Shown here one piece after another: positions 22,914 through 31,610 of a stretch of 64,000 nt of DNA (position 1 is its first letter; each line of letters begins with the position of its first letter). This DNA comes from Rugalucina vietnamica (Eukaryota; Mollusca; Bivalvia; Lucinida; Lucinidae), in assembly GCA_964017185.1 (NCBI GenBank), contig OZ024873.1, positions 46,052,760 to 46,116,759 of the forward strand, given 5' to 3'. The notes beneath the pieces were generated by a model. It searched no databases, was not told where the DNA came from, and saw only the letters and a list, made by a program, of their open reading frames with translations. A program made the translations under genes and the position numbers.

Positions 22914-24457
22914 CCAAATGTGCATTTGAAACAACATATAAGACACATCAGGATGATAACAGGATCATGGAAAATATACACCATTTATGGTAAAACTGGC
23001 GTATACGAAACATAGATTGTGGATACTCGTTAGTGACTGTTATATGTAGTGCCCACAATCAATGTTTTGAGCAAAATTTAACAAATACTGAAATTCTTCT
23101 GATGAATTTTTCACTTTTTACAGCTGAAAAACTAATTATTTATTGCATGGGTTTGTTTTCGTTATGATTCTAGGAACTCGATACCAAAAGGGTAAAGAAG
23201 CTGTCAGCAAAATTCTGCATCAAGCTCAACCAATAGGGAAAACAGAACGAAGCAATCTGTATCAGAAAGTTGGAGACTTTAAAACCGCAGTGGCGGACTT
23301 TGTTTCTGTTAACCCTAAGAGAGTTCGCCTTAACACGGAGGATTACGCGGTAAAGTGTGTAAATCTAAGCTATGAAAGCACATGCGTGCTAAAGGACTTA
23401 ATTAAGTATGTGCTAAATGAGTTGGGTACAAAATGTCTTTCAAAACTATTTCGTACCCAGATGAGGTAGGTACAAATAAGTGGGTTTGAAATTATCTGAG
23501 CACAAAATGGTTGTTTCTTAGTACGAAATAGCCAAAAGGGGGATCGAATCCAGCAAACTGGGTACGAATAGGTCTGAGTATGAAATGGCCTGGATTCAAA
23601 ATGATACAATACTGATCATTGTAACATTTCTTTTTATTATTTTTGATCTTTTGTTATCATAAAAAACATATATACTGAAAATCAAAAATCTTGCACCACT
23701 CTATTTTTTATATTTTTTATGACCAAGTAGAACTAGATCTATTTTTATTTTTGGTTAATTCCAATATCGAATCTTTGACTTTGCAGCAAATTCAATGTCT
23801 CTTTTGACGTAATATCCGTTTATAATCACGATTATTGCATAAATACCCGTGTCACACTATATTGACAGCCGTTTATTAATGAAGAGAAAGTCATGCATTA
23901 ATATTGCAATTCACGCGCGCACGTGCTGTTAATACACGGCTTTTACTTATGCTCGTTACCGGGCGCCACGCAAAGCACGTGCTAATAATTAGAAACTGAA
24001 GTCCGCCTGGAACGAGCATAAAAACGAAAGCTTTACGCGTATGAAAATGTGATGAGGCTGTAAAATATAGTGCACCATATTTATTTCGTTTCTGCACCTT
24101 ATTACTTTCGTTTCTGGAGAATTTATGCAATAATAGCGATCAAAATGATTTTGTCATTCATTAACATTCCTAGCGAATGTTAATGAATGGAAAATCATGT
24201 TTGATCCCTATATTAACAGTTGGGTCCCCGTGTGTACATGACCGATACTTTTACAGATGGGTCGACTTGGTTCTATTGGTGACAGAACGATAAGGATAGT
24301 CAAGAACGGTTACCTTGGCAAGCCCACGCTCTACATGATAAAACACCCAAAGAAAACAGGGGGCAAAGCCTCACTTGACATAGTTATATACAAGCCGACC
24401 AAGGCAAAGCCACCACAAACGCCACTGGTCGATGTAGAGAAAATTTTAGGATTGTGA
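4573..24457 (+). CDS. Unrecognised small secreted protein, 166 aa, three exons
   Basis: Spliced reading frame: exon 1 4573-4696, exon 2 23174-23349, exon 3 24257-24457. Exon 1 ends one base into a codon (ATT G|gtgagt) and exon 2 supplies the other two (ctag|GA ACT); exon 2 ends in phase 0 (GCG|gtaaag) and exon 3 opens after ttacag. All three junctions are good GT/AG sites and the frame closes with TGA, followed by AATAAA at 24581. Residues 1-27 look like a signal peptide (hydrophobic, Cys-rich, possible cut after GLA); the rest is a basic soluble domain with few Cys. The C-terminal half has a pattern IGDRTIRIVKNGYLGKPTLY followed by a Lys-rich strand and IVIY. That pattern weakly recalls small C-terminal domains of bacterial secreted polymorphic proteins; this is inference only. 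Function unknown. An upstream untranslated exon is possible, since cttcccag just inside exon 1 could also be an acceptor. Confidence 0.6.
4740..4850. repeat. Fragment related to foldback family F2
   Basis: Contains the family's TTTTTCGG edge region, an A-rich run and TTTCTTATTTTTGCTCTAAACA, just 40 bp after the exon 1 donor. The second half of the element is missing. Confidence 0.4.
4935..5703 (+). mobile_element. Non-LTR retrotransposon (LINE), 3' end
   Basis: An open frame at 4944-5324 holds a CSACGSFVTEYVDHCLLWCP segment, the CxxC...HxxxxC motif found at the C-terminus of many LINE reverse transcriptase polyproteins, followed by a tail rich in Trp and Phe and a stop. About 370 bp of 3' UTR ends in AATAAAGAATCAATCAATCAATG, a (TCAA)n end typical of LINE insertion. 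The reverse transcriptase core and everything upstream are absent, so this is a 5'-truncated copy. The clade cannot be fixed from this piece. It lies in intron 1 of the secreted-protein gene. Confidence 0.75.
6066..6690. mobile_element. PIF/Harbinger-like TIR element, 625 bp
   Basis: Left end GGCCCGTTTACATGGAAAGA and right end TTACCGTGTAAGCCACCC are imperfect inverted repeats that continue into TTTGTCTCATAAGAC-like sequence. Both sides are flanked by TTA (6063-6065 and 6691-6693), the 3-bp target duplication expected for PIF/Harbinger. An internal frame at 6206-6526 (106 aa) has a hydrophobic start and a WIRRRR stretch, but no DDE motif is visible. Probably non-autonomous. Confidence 0.65.
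7312..7375. repeat. Poly-T run followed by poly-A
   Basis: About 44 T, then TGC, then about 17 A, inside the left transposon arm. It has no counterpart at the mirror position in the right arm. Confidence 0.9.
8403..9476. mobile_element. Insertion of about 1.07 kb with 12-bp flanking repeat
   Basis: AAGGAGATGGTT stands at 8391-8402 and again at 9477-9488, and homology to the right arm resumes directly after the second copy, so this block is an insertion into the left arm. Within it, about 8545-9466 is bounded by inverted ends of about 30 bp (ATACTGAGCCAAACTTATAA and its complement near 9445-9465, both continuing to CGCAACA). The first 140 bp look like a separate piece, so the block may be composite. 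I see no coding sequence. Confidence 0.65.
9768..10110. mobile_element. Foldback element with repeated AATGTCTAYTCCCA ends
   Basis: The left end is a run of degenerate units (AAAATGTCTACTCCCATAATG) from 9768 to about 9865; the right end, 10014-10110, carries the reverse-complement units (GGGAATAGACATTTTGG type). The unique middle is about 145 bp. It sits inside the left transposon's coding part, between the segments coding DTVSAFV and KKPAW, so it is a later insertion. Confidence 0.75.
10218..10250. repeat. Poly-C run
   Basis: About 30 bases of C with two interruptions, next to the foldback element. A frame through it codes for a run of prolines but is not a gene. Confidence 0.9.
11355..13150 (+). 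mobile_element. Pearl-like tandem-repeat element, copy 1 (455-bp units)
   Basis: Opens with a hairpin, AGCTCACCTGAGCCGAAGGC then TCACAGGTGAGCTTATA, followed by GTCCGTCCGTCG repeats. The body is about four units of roughly 455 bp, each with ACCGCTTGGCCAATCAAAGC, GGTCACATGACCAAGATGGC and TGACCTTGACC...GGCAAGGTCA. It ends AGATGAGCGTTTATAGGACC then ATTGGCCCTCTGG. No coding sequence. The structure (short termini, tandem core, microsatellite-like run) fits bivalve pearl/Helentron-associated non-autonomous elements. Inserted in the right transposon arm; the left arm at 8091-8106 shows the uninterrupted site. Confidence 0.75.
13797..13980. repeat. Exact tandem duplication, 2 x 92 bp
   Basis: The segment from AGCAATGGCAAAGTCACAGT to TTTTTAGCAAAACTA occurs at 13797-13888 and immediately again at 13889-13980 with no difference that I can see. 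A very recent duplication, absent from the left arm. Confidence 0.9.
14362..14391. repeat. Poly-A run
   Basis: About 30 A directly outside the right transposon copy. Confidence 0.9.
14631..16257. repeat. Minisatellite with polarity reversal (GCAGAATG units)
   Basis: From 14631 to about 15305 the array reads GTAAAGTTAGCAAA(C/A)(T)(G)GCAGAATGAGCAGAATGAAA with longer units that add GTCTTTGTCGATTTTCTCAT and TCTGCCCATTCTGCTGGC. From about 15310 to 16257 the same units run as the reverse complement. The outer parts on both sides are simple 36-bp-like units, the inner parts the longer 95-100-bp ones, so the whole is a 1.6-kb imperfect palindrome. Open frames in it translate into repeats such as KLANWQNEQNE and are not genes. 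Confidence 0.95.
16258..18720. other. Intron sequence with no gene seen
   Basis: Apart from the small foldback at 16885-17100 I find nothing that codes. Open frames here are short and unlike any known protein. Confidence 0.5.
16885..17100. repeat. Small foldback element
   Basis: ATACATAAGCGAAAAT...CGTAGACTTGCG near 16890-16945 is mirrored by CGCAAGTCTACGTTTCGCTT at 17063-17082 and ATGTATGCTCAGGG just after. The interior includes a SINE-tail-like piece (GTTAACTGGGACGTAAAGCA). Confidence 0.6.
18727..18756. repeat. (TTTA)n microsatellite
   Basis: About seven TTTA units. The same motif recurs at 26829-26882 and 31878-31914. Confidence 0.9.
19130..21650. repeat. Long imperfect inverted repeat, AT-rich
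   Basis: TTGTTCCTGGGCTGTTTATA at 19769 is mirrored by TATAAACAGCCCAGGAACAA at 21132; AAGAACATAGCAATTTTACA near 19634 is mirrored by TGTAAAATTGCTATGTCCTTG near 21276; the outer ends both carry CATATTCATGAAT motifs. The centre of symmetry is near 20450. The arms also contain repeated sub-units of about 200 bp. Probably a transposon with very long inverted ends or two fused copies; no protein recognised. Confidence 0.6.
21375..21580. repeat. MITE family D, copy 1
   Basis: Begins AAGCCTGCTGTCCCTTTTGG and runs through GGGGCTTTTCTGTTTGCTAA to CTCACCCAAATGATAATGGT. Related copies lie at 33212, 60243 and 62832. All share a GGGGC(T)ATTCTGTTTGCT core and a CATTATCATT(T)GGGTGAGTCC end. Confidence 0.65.
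22872..22913. repeat. Poly-T run
   Basis: About 42 T, 260 bp upstream of exon 2 of the secreted-protein gene. Confidence 0.95.
22960..23165. repeat. Foldback family F2 fragment abutting an exon
   Basis: Contains ACATAGATTGTGGATACTCG and GTGCCCACAATCAATGTTTT around a shortened core and the edge TGCATGGGTTTGTTTTCGTTATG. Its end lies within 10 bp of the exon 2 acceptor at 23173. Confidence 0.6.
23174..23349 (+). CDS. Secreted-protein gene, exon 2
   Basis: Acceptor TTATGATTCTAG, donor GCG|GTAAAG. Codes for 58 full codons after completing the glycine split with exon 1. The peptide runs TRYQKGKEAVSKILHQAQPI, then ...GDFKTAVADFVSVNPKRVRL and ends EDYA. Amphipathic and basic, likely helical in its first part. 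Confidence 0.65.
23838..24212. repeat. MITE family E, copy lacking the hairpin core
   Basis: Begins TTGCATAAATACCCGTGTCA and ends ATGAATGGAAAATCATGTTT GATCC. It is closely similar to 55858-56301, but the roughly 65-bp CCTCGGGCTACGCCCTCGG hairpin of that copy is missing here. It ends about 40 bp before the exon 3 acceptor of the secreted-protein gene. Confidence 0.75.
24257..24457 (+). CDS. Secreted-protein gene, exon 3 (terminal)
   Basis: Acceptor GATACTTTTACAG. Codes for 66 residues and TGA: MGRLGSIGDRTIRIVKNGYL, then GKPTLYMIKHPKKTGGKASL, DIVIYKPTKA and a Pro-rich end finishing in VEKILGL. The frame is phase 0 with exon 2, so the ATG here is internal unless a second promoter exists. Base composition is less AT-rich than the surroundings, as expected for coding sequence. 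Confidence 0.65.
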   Translation: MGRLGSIGDRTIRIVKNGYLGKPTLYMIKHPKKTGGKASLDIVIYKPTKAKPPQTPLVDVEKILGL

Positions 24458-24580
24458 TCAAAACAACATTTCAAAGACTGTAATATAACAGTATAATTCA
24501 TACTCAGAATTTCGTGAATTCTGTATCAATTCATTTTATTTTTGTTTTCATAATTGCATTTTTATTAAAATCATACATGA

Positions 24581-24586
24581 AATAAA
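24581..24586 (+). terminator. Polyadenylation signal of the secreted-protein gene
   Basis: AATAAA 124 bp after the stop codon. Confidence 0.6.
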
Positions 24587-24756
24587 CTATTCGCATTTTC
24601 ACCTCCACGGTGATATTTGCAACACACCTACACCTTTTTTTTTTAACTATTTCATAGAGGAAATTCAGACCTTCTTTTTGTTTTTCTGTTGAACTTTGAC
24701 AGTATCATGAGTTATATAGTCGATTATCTTAGACAGTTAGGTACGTGGACAATGCG

Positions 24757-25060
24757 GACCTTAGCTAATTCGAACCTTGGCTAATTCGGGCCTGATTCGG
24801 ACCTCAGCTGTGGACAATTCGGACCTTGGCTAATTCTGGCCTTGGCTAATTCGGACCTCATCTTCTGGTCAGTTCGAACCCCGGAAAATTGAGGTCCGAA
24901 TAGACCAATGATTTTTTATGGAAATGGGGTTCGAATTAGCCAACGTCCGATTCAGTTAAGGTCCGAATTAGTAATAGTCAGAATATGTTTAAGGACCGAA
25001 TTAAACAAATGTGAACGTGACAGAAAGAAGGTCCGAATCAGCCAATGGTTGAATCGATTC
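24757..25060. repeat. Foldback element built from GGCTAATTCGGACCTT motifs
   Basis: The first half repeats GGCTAATTCGGACCT-like motifs about six times; the second half carries the complement, AGGTCCGAATTAGCCAA-like, about six times. The turn lies near 24895 (CCCCGGAAAATTGAGGTCCG). Confidence 0.75.
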
Positions 25061-25139
25061 AAGGTCGAAACCCCGTAGGCATGCGCCCTCGGTCATAAGT
25101 CTACATGTGCATTGGCAAAAGAACCTTCGGCCTGAGAAA

Positions 25140-25365
25140 ACCAACAAACTTGGTTTCCAATCAGTCCGACACAAACCGGCATGTACACTCACAAAAGAAA
25201 ACCAAGCCTAAAATTTTGAATATAAGTAGAAAAGGAAATGAAATAGCTCTATATATAGTGTAAACAAAGGCACTGATCAGCTGTGCAGTTACTGCACAAC
25301 TGTTCTGCGTCTTTGTTTTCGCATAGGAAAAAAATCCGGTTTTCTCATGATGCGGCTCAGATTAG
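25140..25365. repeat. Foldback MITE family F1
   Basis: Contains CAGTCCGACACAAACCGGCA, CTGATCAGCTGTGCAGTTAC and its mirror, and ends TTTTCTCATGATGCGGCTCA. Confidence 0.75.
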
Positions 25366-25377
25366 AATAAATATATA

Positions 25378-25863
25378 CAGTCCAGGACCAAAAGTATTTC
25401 CACAACGTCAGAAATTCCATAGACTTGCGTGTATTTTCATGGTTACAAGAAAAATTCTCCCCGTTTCTCCTGGTCAACATATTTTTCATGATTTTGGTGT
25501 CATTTGAAAGGTAAATGAATAAAGCAATAAACAAGATATTTTCAATTAATTTCATGAATGCGTTTCAAAGCTATCAATTTTTAAACAACAAGCTAGATTT
25601 ATTTTGACAGTTTTTGGGCAACGTCACCATTGACGTCAATGGGAAAGTGGCTTTTTCAAAATTTCATTAAAATTCAAACTGTTGTATATTGAAAACGCAA
25701 TGTCGAAACGTCATCAAATAAGCTTTGTTTATTGCGTTATTTATCTACCTTTCGAATGGCACCAAAAATCATACAAATACGTTGACTAGAATGCGGGGGG
25801 TATTTTTTCTTATAAACATGAAGGAGTTTCCGACGTTGTGGAAATACTTTTGGTCCTTGACTG
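25378..25863. mobile_element. Tc1/mariner-type MITE, 486 bp
   Basis: Starts CAGTCCAGGACCAAAAGTAT and ends with the complement ATACTTTTGGTCCTTGACTG; the inverted ends extend over more than 30 bp (TTTCCACAACGTC). Flanked on both sides by TA (25376-25377, 25864-25865), the Tc1/mariner target site. No transposase. A second copy is at 55323-55752. Confidence 0.85.
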
Positions 25864-26828
25864 TATATTACACTGCGTGCTTTTCCCTCGGTAATGTTGG
25901 TATTTTGAACAGTATCTATACTTTGTCACGGCTAGAGTAGTACATGTACACATGTATATTGAAAGACAGGTATGCATATTGTTATTTTTTATATTCATAA
26001 GATACTTTTACGAAAATTGCGCAGTCTAGAGTCTAGAATTAGCTACTTGTATAAAGAAACCATTGGTCCTGCCATACATACATTGAACTCACGACGTCGT
26101 TCACACGTATATCTACTCATCATTTTTTTATACATCTGTACATCACTACATGTGTAATTTTTCGAAGCTCATGAAACTTTCAGCGAAGTGGACTGGTGCG
26201 GCGGTAAAGCCTGGGTCTTTGCCTCTGAGGCATCCGCGACATTTCGTCGAAAATTACATTTGTCGAAAATGTCCCCATGCCCAGACCCTTACCCTAACCC
26301 TAGTGGTTGGTGGCTCAAAATGTGGACCTATAGGCTAGTCTTCTACGGAATAAATCTCAAAATTTTGCGGTGAATATTTTTAAAGTTACAACATTTTCAA
26401 CAAAACACTTTTTCGACGAAATGTCGTGCATCGGCCTCTGGGCTAGCGAATGGCAAAGTGCTACGCCGTAGGTTTAGTATAATGCTATCAAGAGCGACCA
26501 GGACCCGGTTGTACGAAGCTTCATTAAATTTTAATCTATGATTAAAACCTCAATTAAATAACGCGCTGTTAATTCCGGTTGTACGAAGCTCCATTAAATT
26601 TTAATCATGGATTAAACCTCTATTAAGTTAATGTTGGTCTTGGAGGTCCATTAAAGACACATTTTGCATTGCATAACACCCTAATGACCTTCTGCAGACA
26701 ACGGATAAGAATTCACAGGTAATACCTGGGTGGCTTTACAGGTAGGGGCCACTTATAGGGAAATTCAAAATCAATACCCTAGCTTATCTGTCTCTTTGGG
26801 TCATACAGAAAAGAACATGTGTGATAAA

Positions 26829-26830
26829 AT

Positions 26831-26881
<51 letters not shown>

Positions 26882-26882
26882 T
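26829..26882. repeat. (TTTA)n microsatellite
   Basis: About 13 units of TTTA. Confidence 0.95.
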
Positions 26883-27039
26883 TCCAAACAAAGCATTTTA
26901 TTAATTAAGGATGCTAACACAGGTTGAAACTTGAAAATAATGTGTCTTATAGCACTATTCACATTTAGTAGGCACTATAATCCAAGTTTATCAAGAATAA
27001 CTTAGTCTGGTCACTCTCTTGTTCACATGAACATTGAAG

Positions 27040-27423
27040 TTACTGCCATTTATGACCCATATATTTAACTTTCTCCGGGTTTGGAAGCCACTCTCTACAT
27101 TGTCTAAGGACACACTCAGGCATTATTTCACGTCGGTGCCATGCAAAACATCTTTTCCCGCCGGCTTCTACTTTCTTCCGAAGATAACGATTGTCTTTCC
27201 ATGCACCACAGTTTTGCATCACTGACAAGAACCTTTAGTCCATTCCTGTGTTTTGCGTTGACACTTTTACGTTGACAATTTCTGTCTGGCCACCACAGCT
27301 GACGATTTTTTTCATGAACAGTACATGGCGCACAAAAACAGTCGGGACATTCTTCTTCGCCATCTATGTGTTGTGGTAGTGGAAAAGAAGCGTCATGATC
27401 TTCCTCTTCGACTGCTTCGGCAA
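27040..27423 (-). pseudogene. Transposon ORF, second exon (Cys-rich, ends YMGHKW)
   Basis: Minus strand. After an acceptor (catttccag) the frame reads VAEAVEEEDHDASFPLPQHI, then EEECPDCFCAPCTVHEKNRQ and LWWPDRNCQ. After a change of frame near 27220-27250 it continues GAWKDNRYLRKK, AWHRREIMPECVLRQCREWL, PNPEKVKYMGHKW and a stop. This CxxC...WWP...GAW.DNRY...REIMP.CV...PNP...YMGHKW pattern is known to me from uncharacterised transposon-linked proteins of invertebrates. The frame change means this copy is not intact. Confidence 0.6.
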
Positions 27424-27426
27424 CTG

Positions 27427-27480
27427 GAAATGAATGAATGAATGAATGAATGAATGAATGAATGAATGAATGAATGAATG
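27427..27480. repeat. (GAAT)n microsatellite inside the transposon intron
   Basis: About 14 GAAT units, with a few more just after an interruption (to about 27508). It fills most of the intron between the two ORF exons. Confidence 0.95.
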
Positions 27481-27545
27481 GGCGAACGGATGAATGAATG
27501 AATGAATTATTGACCTTGTGATTACAGTCAAATGAGGCATATTAC

Positions 27546-27660
27546 CTTCTTCAGCCCTCTCTGCTTCCACATTAGCATTCCAGTCGTTGAAGTTTATGAA
27601 ATATTGGAGCTGATCCTTTTGTTCTCTTATCAGTTTTACTCTGAACCACTCAGCTGCCAT
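27546..27660 (-). CDS. Transposon ORF, first exon
   Basis: Starts MAAEWFRVKLIREQKDQLQY and ends in EAERAEE with a donor GTAATA in phase 1; the next exon supplies the rest of a valine codon, so the splice is consistent. It codes for a short acidic and charged N-terminus of the transposon protein. Confidence 0.5.
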
Positions 27661-28261
27661 TTTGCTTATCGTCTTCCTTATTACTTCATTAGCGGGATTT
27701 CAAGAAATAAAAATGGCGGACAGATTCTAGAATGAGCCCAATATTTCGATGAATATGCTATTTTTGGGCATTTTTAGCATGGTAAATGTACACCTCCCAA
27801 GAATAATCAGAAATTGATTGATGGGAGTAACAGGAAAACAAAACAAAAACAAACAAATGCAAAAAGATTGTTGCAAAACACAAAACTGACAATGGAATTT
27901 ACCTCTACGATGGTGATTAGCCTACATTTTCCCTGACTGAGCACGGCGCAGCCACCACATTGAAAAATTGCGAACCAAGGCATCTTTTTTTTTTTTTATT
28001 TTCCTTTTCCATGTTTCTGTTGTTGTCATCTGTCATGCTTTTGTTTTGACTTTTCACGTAATAAATGACGTCACAGTTTAAATGGCGACTTCTATTCGCC
28101 TAATTACCGTGTATGTTTCGCCTTTGACTAGCCGGCACACCTCATTATAAGAAGTGAAAAGTCAATAAATTTGTCTCCCATCAATGTTTACTTTTTTGGT
28201 AAAAATATGTTCTGCAATAATTGTAACGAACTCTCAATATAGCTTTAGATAGACCTCAGTC

Positions 28262-28600
28262 AGTTTCTGACTGAGTACCTCAGTGGTTAGAGTTCATCGG
28301 TTCGATCCCCGCCGGCGGCAAGGAAAATTCGGTGTCCGAACACGCTTCCCTTCGTGTCATTTGACGTTTCCTGTTATTAAGTTTCGCGACATAAGCTGAG
28401 GTTAAGGATCCTTTGTAGTTTACCGGGCATGTTTCGTAAGCAGCAAATAATACAACAGTCAAGAACGGAATAGGGGCGGTGGACACGCAAAGACAATTTT
28501 GAAAATCGTGGGTCTAAATCCCGTAATGTAGGCCTAAAATGTATTGTCTCAGATCCCCTGGTTGGGGCGACCAATTTGTAGTACTTTTTCCTACCTCATG
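28262..28600 (+). repeat. tRNA-derived SINE
   Basis: GAGTACCTCAGTGGTTAGAG then GGTTCGATCCCCGCCGG match tRNA A-box and B-box style promoter blocks (box B GGTTCGATCC). A longer tRNA-unrelated body follows. It lacks a full cloverleaf and is not a tRNA gene. Confidence 0.65.
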
Positions 28601-28802
28601 GTTTGTGCGTTCTGTCTAATTCCTGTGTATTGAGACTGTTTTGGGTGTTTAATCTAGACCGATTCCACGCCGCCCCCATAATGGATGTATCATGAACATT
28701 AGCCCAGGACTAGGATGCCACCCATGTAACTGCACCAGACCCTAGACCATGATGTTTGCACATACCTTACTGTAACAGTAAAAAAAACAACAACATTGTA
28801 TA

Positions 28803-29475
28803 CATTCATGAGAGTGTCTCACGACATTCGTGCGAGTGTCGCTTAGTCGCGAGTTCATTAATGAAAACTTGCCCATGCAATATACGGATTTTTTCGGCTG
28901 TAAAAATTGAAAAATTCATCATTAAATTTTTGGTATTTTTCTTATATTTTTTCAAAACATAGATTGTGGGTACACGTAAGAACCGCATCGCCGAGGCGGT
29001 TTTTAATAAATACTCACAACTATGCTTTGGAAAAATAAGTATCTCCATGTATACCCCAGTTTTGCTACATTAAAGTGGCGTTTAAGGGGGTATACATTTC
29101 ACGGACATGTTTTCATCATGTGTTCGCATGCTTTCTCAAGACTGTCGCGGGACTGTCTTACGACATTCGTACAAGTGTCGAAAAAAGTGACGCGTTGTAA
29201 ATTTGCCCAAATTTCGCGGCGACAGAATCGCGACACTTGCATGAACGTCGAACCGACAGTCGTATGACAGTCGCGCAACACACTTGCCACGGGTTCGCGA
29301 ATATTTTTTTTTTTTTTTTTTTTGCGGGGGGGGGGGGTCGCATAAAATTCACGTTTGAACATGTTTAAAACCTTCGCAACTAGTTCGCACGTGAAAATTC
29401 TCGTGACACTCGAAAGAGTGTTGTGCAAAAGTTTCGCGACTGAATTCGCAAAACAGTCGCGAGGAATTCTCATGC
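28803..29475. repeat. Element rich in GTCGCGAC-type motifs, split by an F2 copy
   Basis: GAGAGTGTCTCACGACATTC with GAGTGTCGC at 28810-28855 resumes after the F2 copy as GACTGTCTTACGACATTCGT. The right part carries many CGCGAC / GTCGCG palindromes and a T17-G10 run (about 29307-29337). Its end TCGCGAGGAATTCTCATG mirrors the left edge. Confidence 0.55.
28860..29118. repeat. Foldback MITE family F2
   Basis: Edges ATGAAAACTTGCCCATGCAATA and CACGGACATGTTTTCATCATG; core AACCGCATCGCCGAGGCGGTT. Inserted in the GTCGCGAC-rich element. Confidence 0.75.
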
Positions 29476-29479
29476 CAGT

Positions 29480-29870
29480 GAGATACTAGCTTTAACGTCC
29501 CAGTCAATAGCTATGGTCATCATGTCGGGATGTTGCCTCCGTTTTATGGGACTTCTTCCTAAAATTAGGATGGCATGATACGCAAATTGAAGATGATGAG
29601 GATGAAGAGTCATTGTCAATATCGTCGAGGTTATTTTGTTTGTTTGTTTGAATTGATGTTTTACGTCACAGTCAACAGCAAAGGTCATGTCGGGACGCTG
29701 CCTCCATTTTATGGGACTTTTATCCAACATTATGATGTCATGACACTCAAAATTTGCTTCATTAATATAACCACCTAACTAAGCCAATAAGGCTTATATG
29801 TATGGATGGTTTGACTACAACCACGTTTCCTGGGCAGGTTCAGACTTGAGCGGTTAACCGGTAATCAGAT
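29480..29870 (-). repeat. SINE-like elements, two in tandem, inverted
   Basis: TTTAACGTCCCAGTCAATAG...ATGTCGGGATGTTGCCTCCG (29492 on) and again TTTTACGTCACAGTCAACAG...GTCGGGACGCTGCCTCCA (29659 on) are reverse complements of the SINE at 2925-3121; the second continues to GCCAATAAGGCTTATATGTA and TTTCCTGGGCAGGTTCAGAC. Confidence 0.65.
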
Positions 29871-29877
29871 TGTCGGT

Positions 29878-30100
29878 CACATTACGAAAACTTGCCCATG
29901 CAATATACAGATATTTTTTAAGTTGTAAAAAAAGGAAAAAATTCATTAGAAAATGTTTGATATTTTTCTTATTTTTGCTCAAAACATAGATTGTGAGTAC
30001 ACGTTAGAACCGCATGTATACCCCTGCAAACCCCAGTTTTTCTATATAAAAGTGGGGTTCAAGGGGGTATACATTTCACGGACATGTTTTCCTGATGAGT
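29878..30100. repeat. Foldback MITE family F2
   Basis: Edges ATTACGAAAACTTGCCCATG and CACGGACATGTTTTCCTGATG; middle ACATAGATTGTGAGTACACG and TATACCCCTGCAAACCCCAG. Confidence 0.75.
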
Positions 30101-30469
30101 AGATTATAAACTTTTCCTGGAGGCACAAGCAGCCCAGCTATTTCTCCTAGGCACCAATGGGCGGGGACCGTGATTGTGTTCACAGAAATAATTATTGCAG
30201 CAGTTTTATATTCAAAGCGGATGTGCAGGTAACGATGTTGTGATCAATGCAATTTGAGCATGTGCTGTCGGTGCACAAACATTTCATTGTAGTATGACTT
30301 TCTGTTTTTCTTTTGAAGTTTTTGTAAATACAACTGAATATCACAGGAGGAGGGCTTACATTGTACATAGCAATACACAGAAAAGAGGTGGAATGAAAAC
30401 CGTACTGTAGCTGCCTGATATTAGAAATTACAATTTTATTAGGATAAGCTACACCAATATTATAATGTT

Positions 30470-30603
30470 ATTAATCAAGTTATTTCGTATTGGACCAGTT
30501 ACAGGTCCGAGGTTAGCTGTATTGGACCGAGGCCGGAGGCCGAGGTCCAATACAGCTGACCGAGGACCTGTAACTGGTCCAATACGAAATAACTTGATTA
30601 ATG
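30470..30603. repeat. Near-perfect 130-bp palindrome
   Basis: ATTAATCAAGTTATTTCGTA TTGGACCAGTTACAGGTCC... is mirrored by ...GGACCTGTAACTGGTCCAAT ACGAAATAACTTGATTAAT around the loop GAGGCCGGAGGCCGAGG. Arms of about 60 bp with very few mismatches. The following 350 bp repeat CCGTAT(T/A)GATACGAGGTCA-like motifs and may belong to the same element. Confidence 0.9.
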
Positions 30604-31030
30604 AGATTTTTATTAATTAACTGTCAAAAGTCCATATCATCCTCTGTCACATCAAACATATCTTCGCCATTCTTAGCGCCCATGTCTGACATTCTTTTCG
30701 AAGATGATGACATTATTTTTGTTTGTTTGTTCAGTATTTTACTGTTCGGCTGAATCGCCGCCATTGTTTTTTCTCTCAACTCATTCAACGAGGCACGTGA
30801 CCTTGCACGTGAATTTTGACCAATCAGATGTAGGGATTTCCATATAGATAGCAGGCCAACCCGTATAGATACGAGGTCAACCGTATTAGTGCGAGGTCAG
30901 CTGTATTAGGTCGAGGTGAAATCCAGTATAGACTATACGAAAAAAGAAACGTCACCGGTATCACACAGACCAAATTCTACGTATAAGTACTATATACTAA
31001 TAAGTTAATTAATAATTTGCAAAATATCAT

Positions 31031-31610
31031 GGTTATGTCCCCAACTTCGAAGAAGTTGAGGGGGCATATTGGTTTGGGTGTGTCCGTCCGTCTGCCCATG
31101 CGTGTGTCCGTGCATCCAGTGCGAAACGCTTACACTCGGTCAAGAACCGTTAGAGCTACGTGTAGGATCTTGAAACTTGTAGTTTGTATTTGAAAATTTA
31201 GAGGACCCGTGTTTTTCTTTCAGGAAAATTCAAGGGCTAGGGGCCCATTCTGTGAGAGTTGTGTCCCTATTTAATTCTCGATAAAGTGAACAGATAACAG
31301 ATACCTTGTGTGTGCAACTCCTCCTACAGTTTAATACCGATTCTCTTGAAACTTTACTGATGTTGTGACCATGCTTTGACGATATGCATATTGTTTGGAT
31401 ATAATCCTCAGATTAATTTTTGTCAATTTTTGAGCAATTTGAACTCAGCTATTTTTGGGCATTTTGACAATGAAAGTGAATGGACAGTGGGTACGTTGTG
31501 AGCGCAACTCCTCCTACAGTTTAATACCGATTCTCTTGAAACTTTACATATGTTGTGACTATGCTTTGAAGATATGTATATTGTTTTCTGGTGTGACGTG
31601 TTTACTATAT
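31031..31610. mobile_element. Tandem-repeat element G, truncated copy
   Basis: Begins with the hairpin CCCCAACTTCGAAGAAGTTGAGG, then GGGTGTGTCCGTCCGTCTGC, and repeats a block of about 190 bp containing GCAACTCCTCCTACAGTTTAATACCGATTC twice. It is the opposite orientation of the fuller copy at 57290-58200. Confidence 0.7.
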
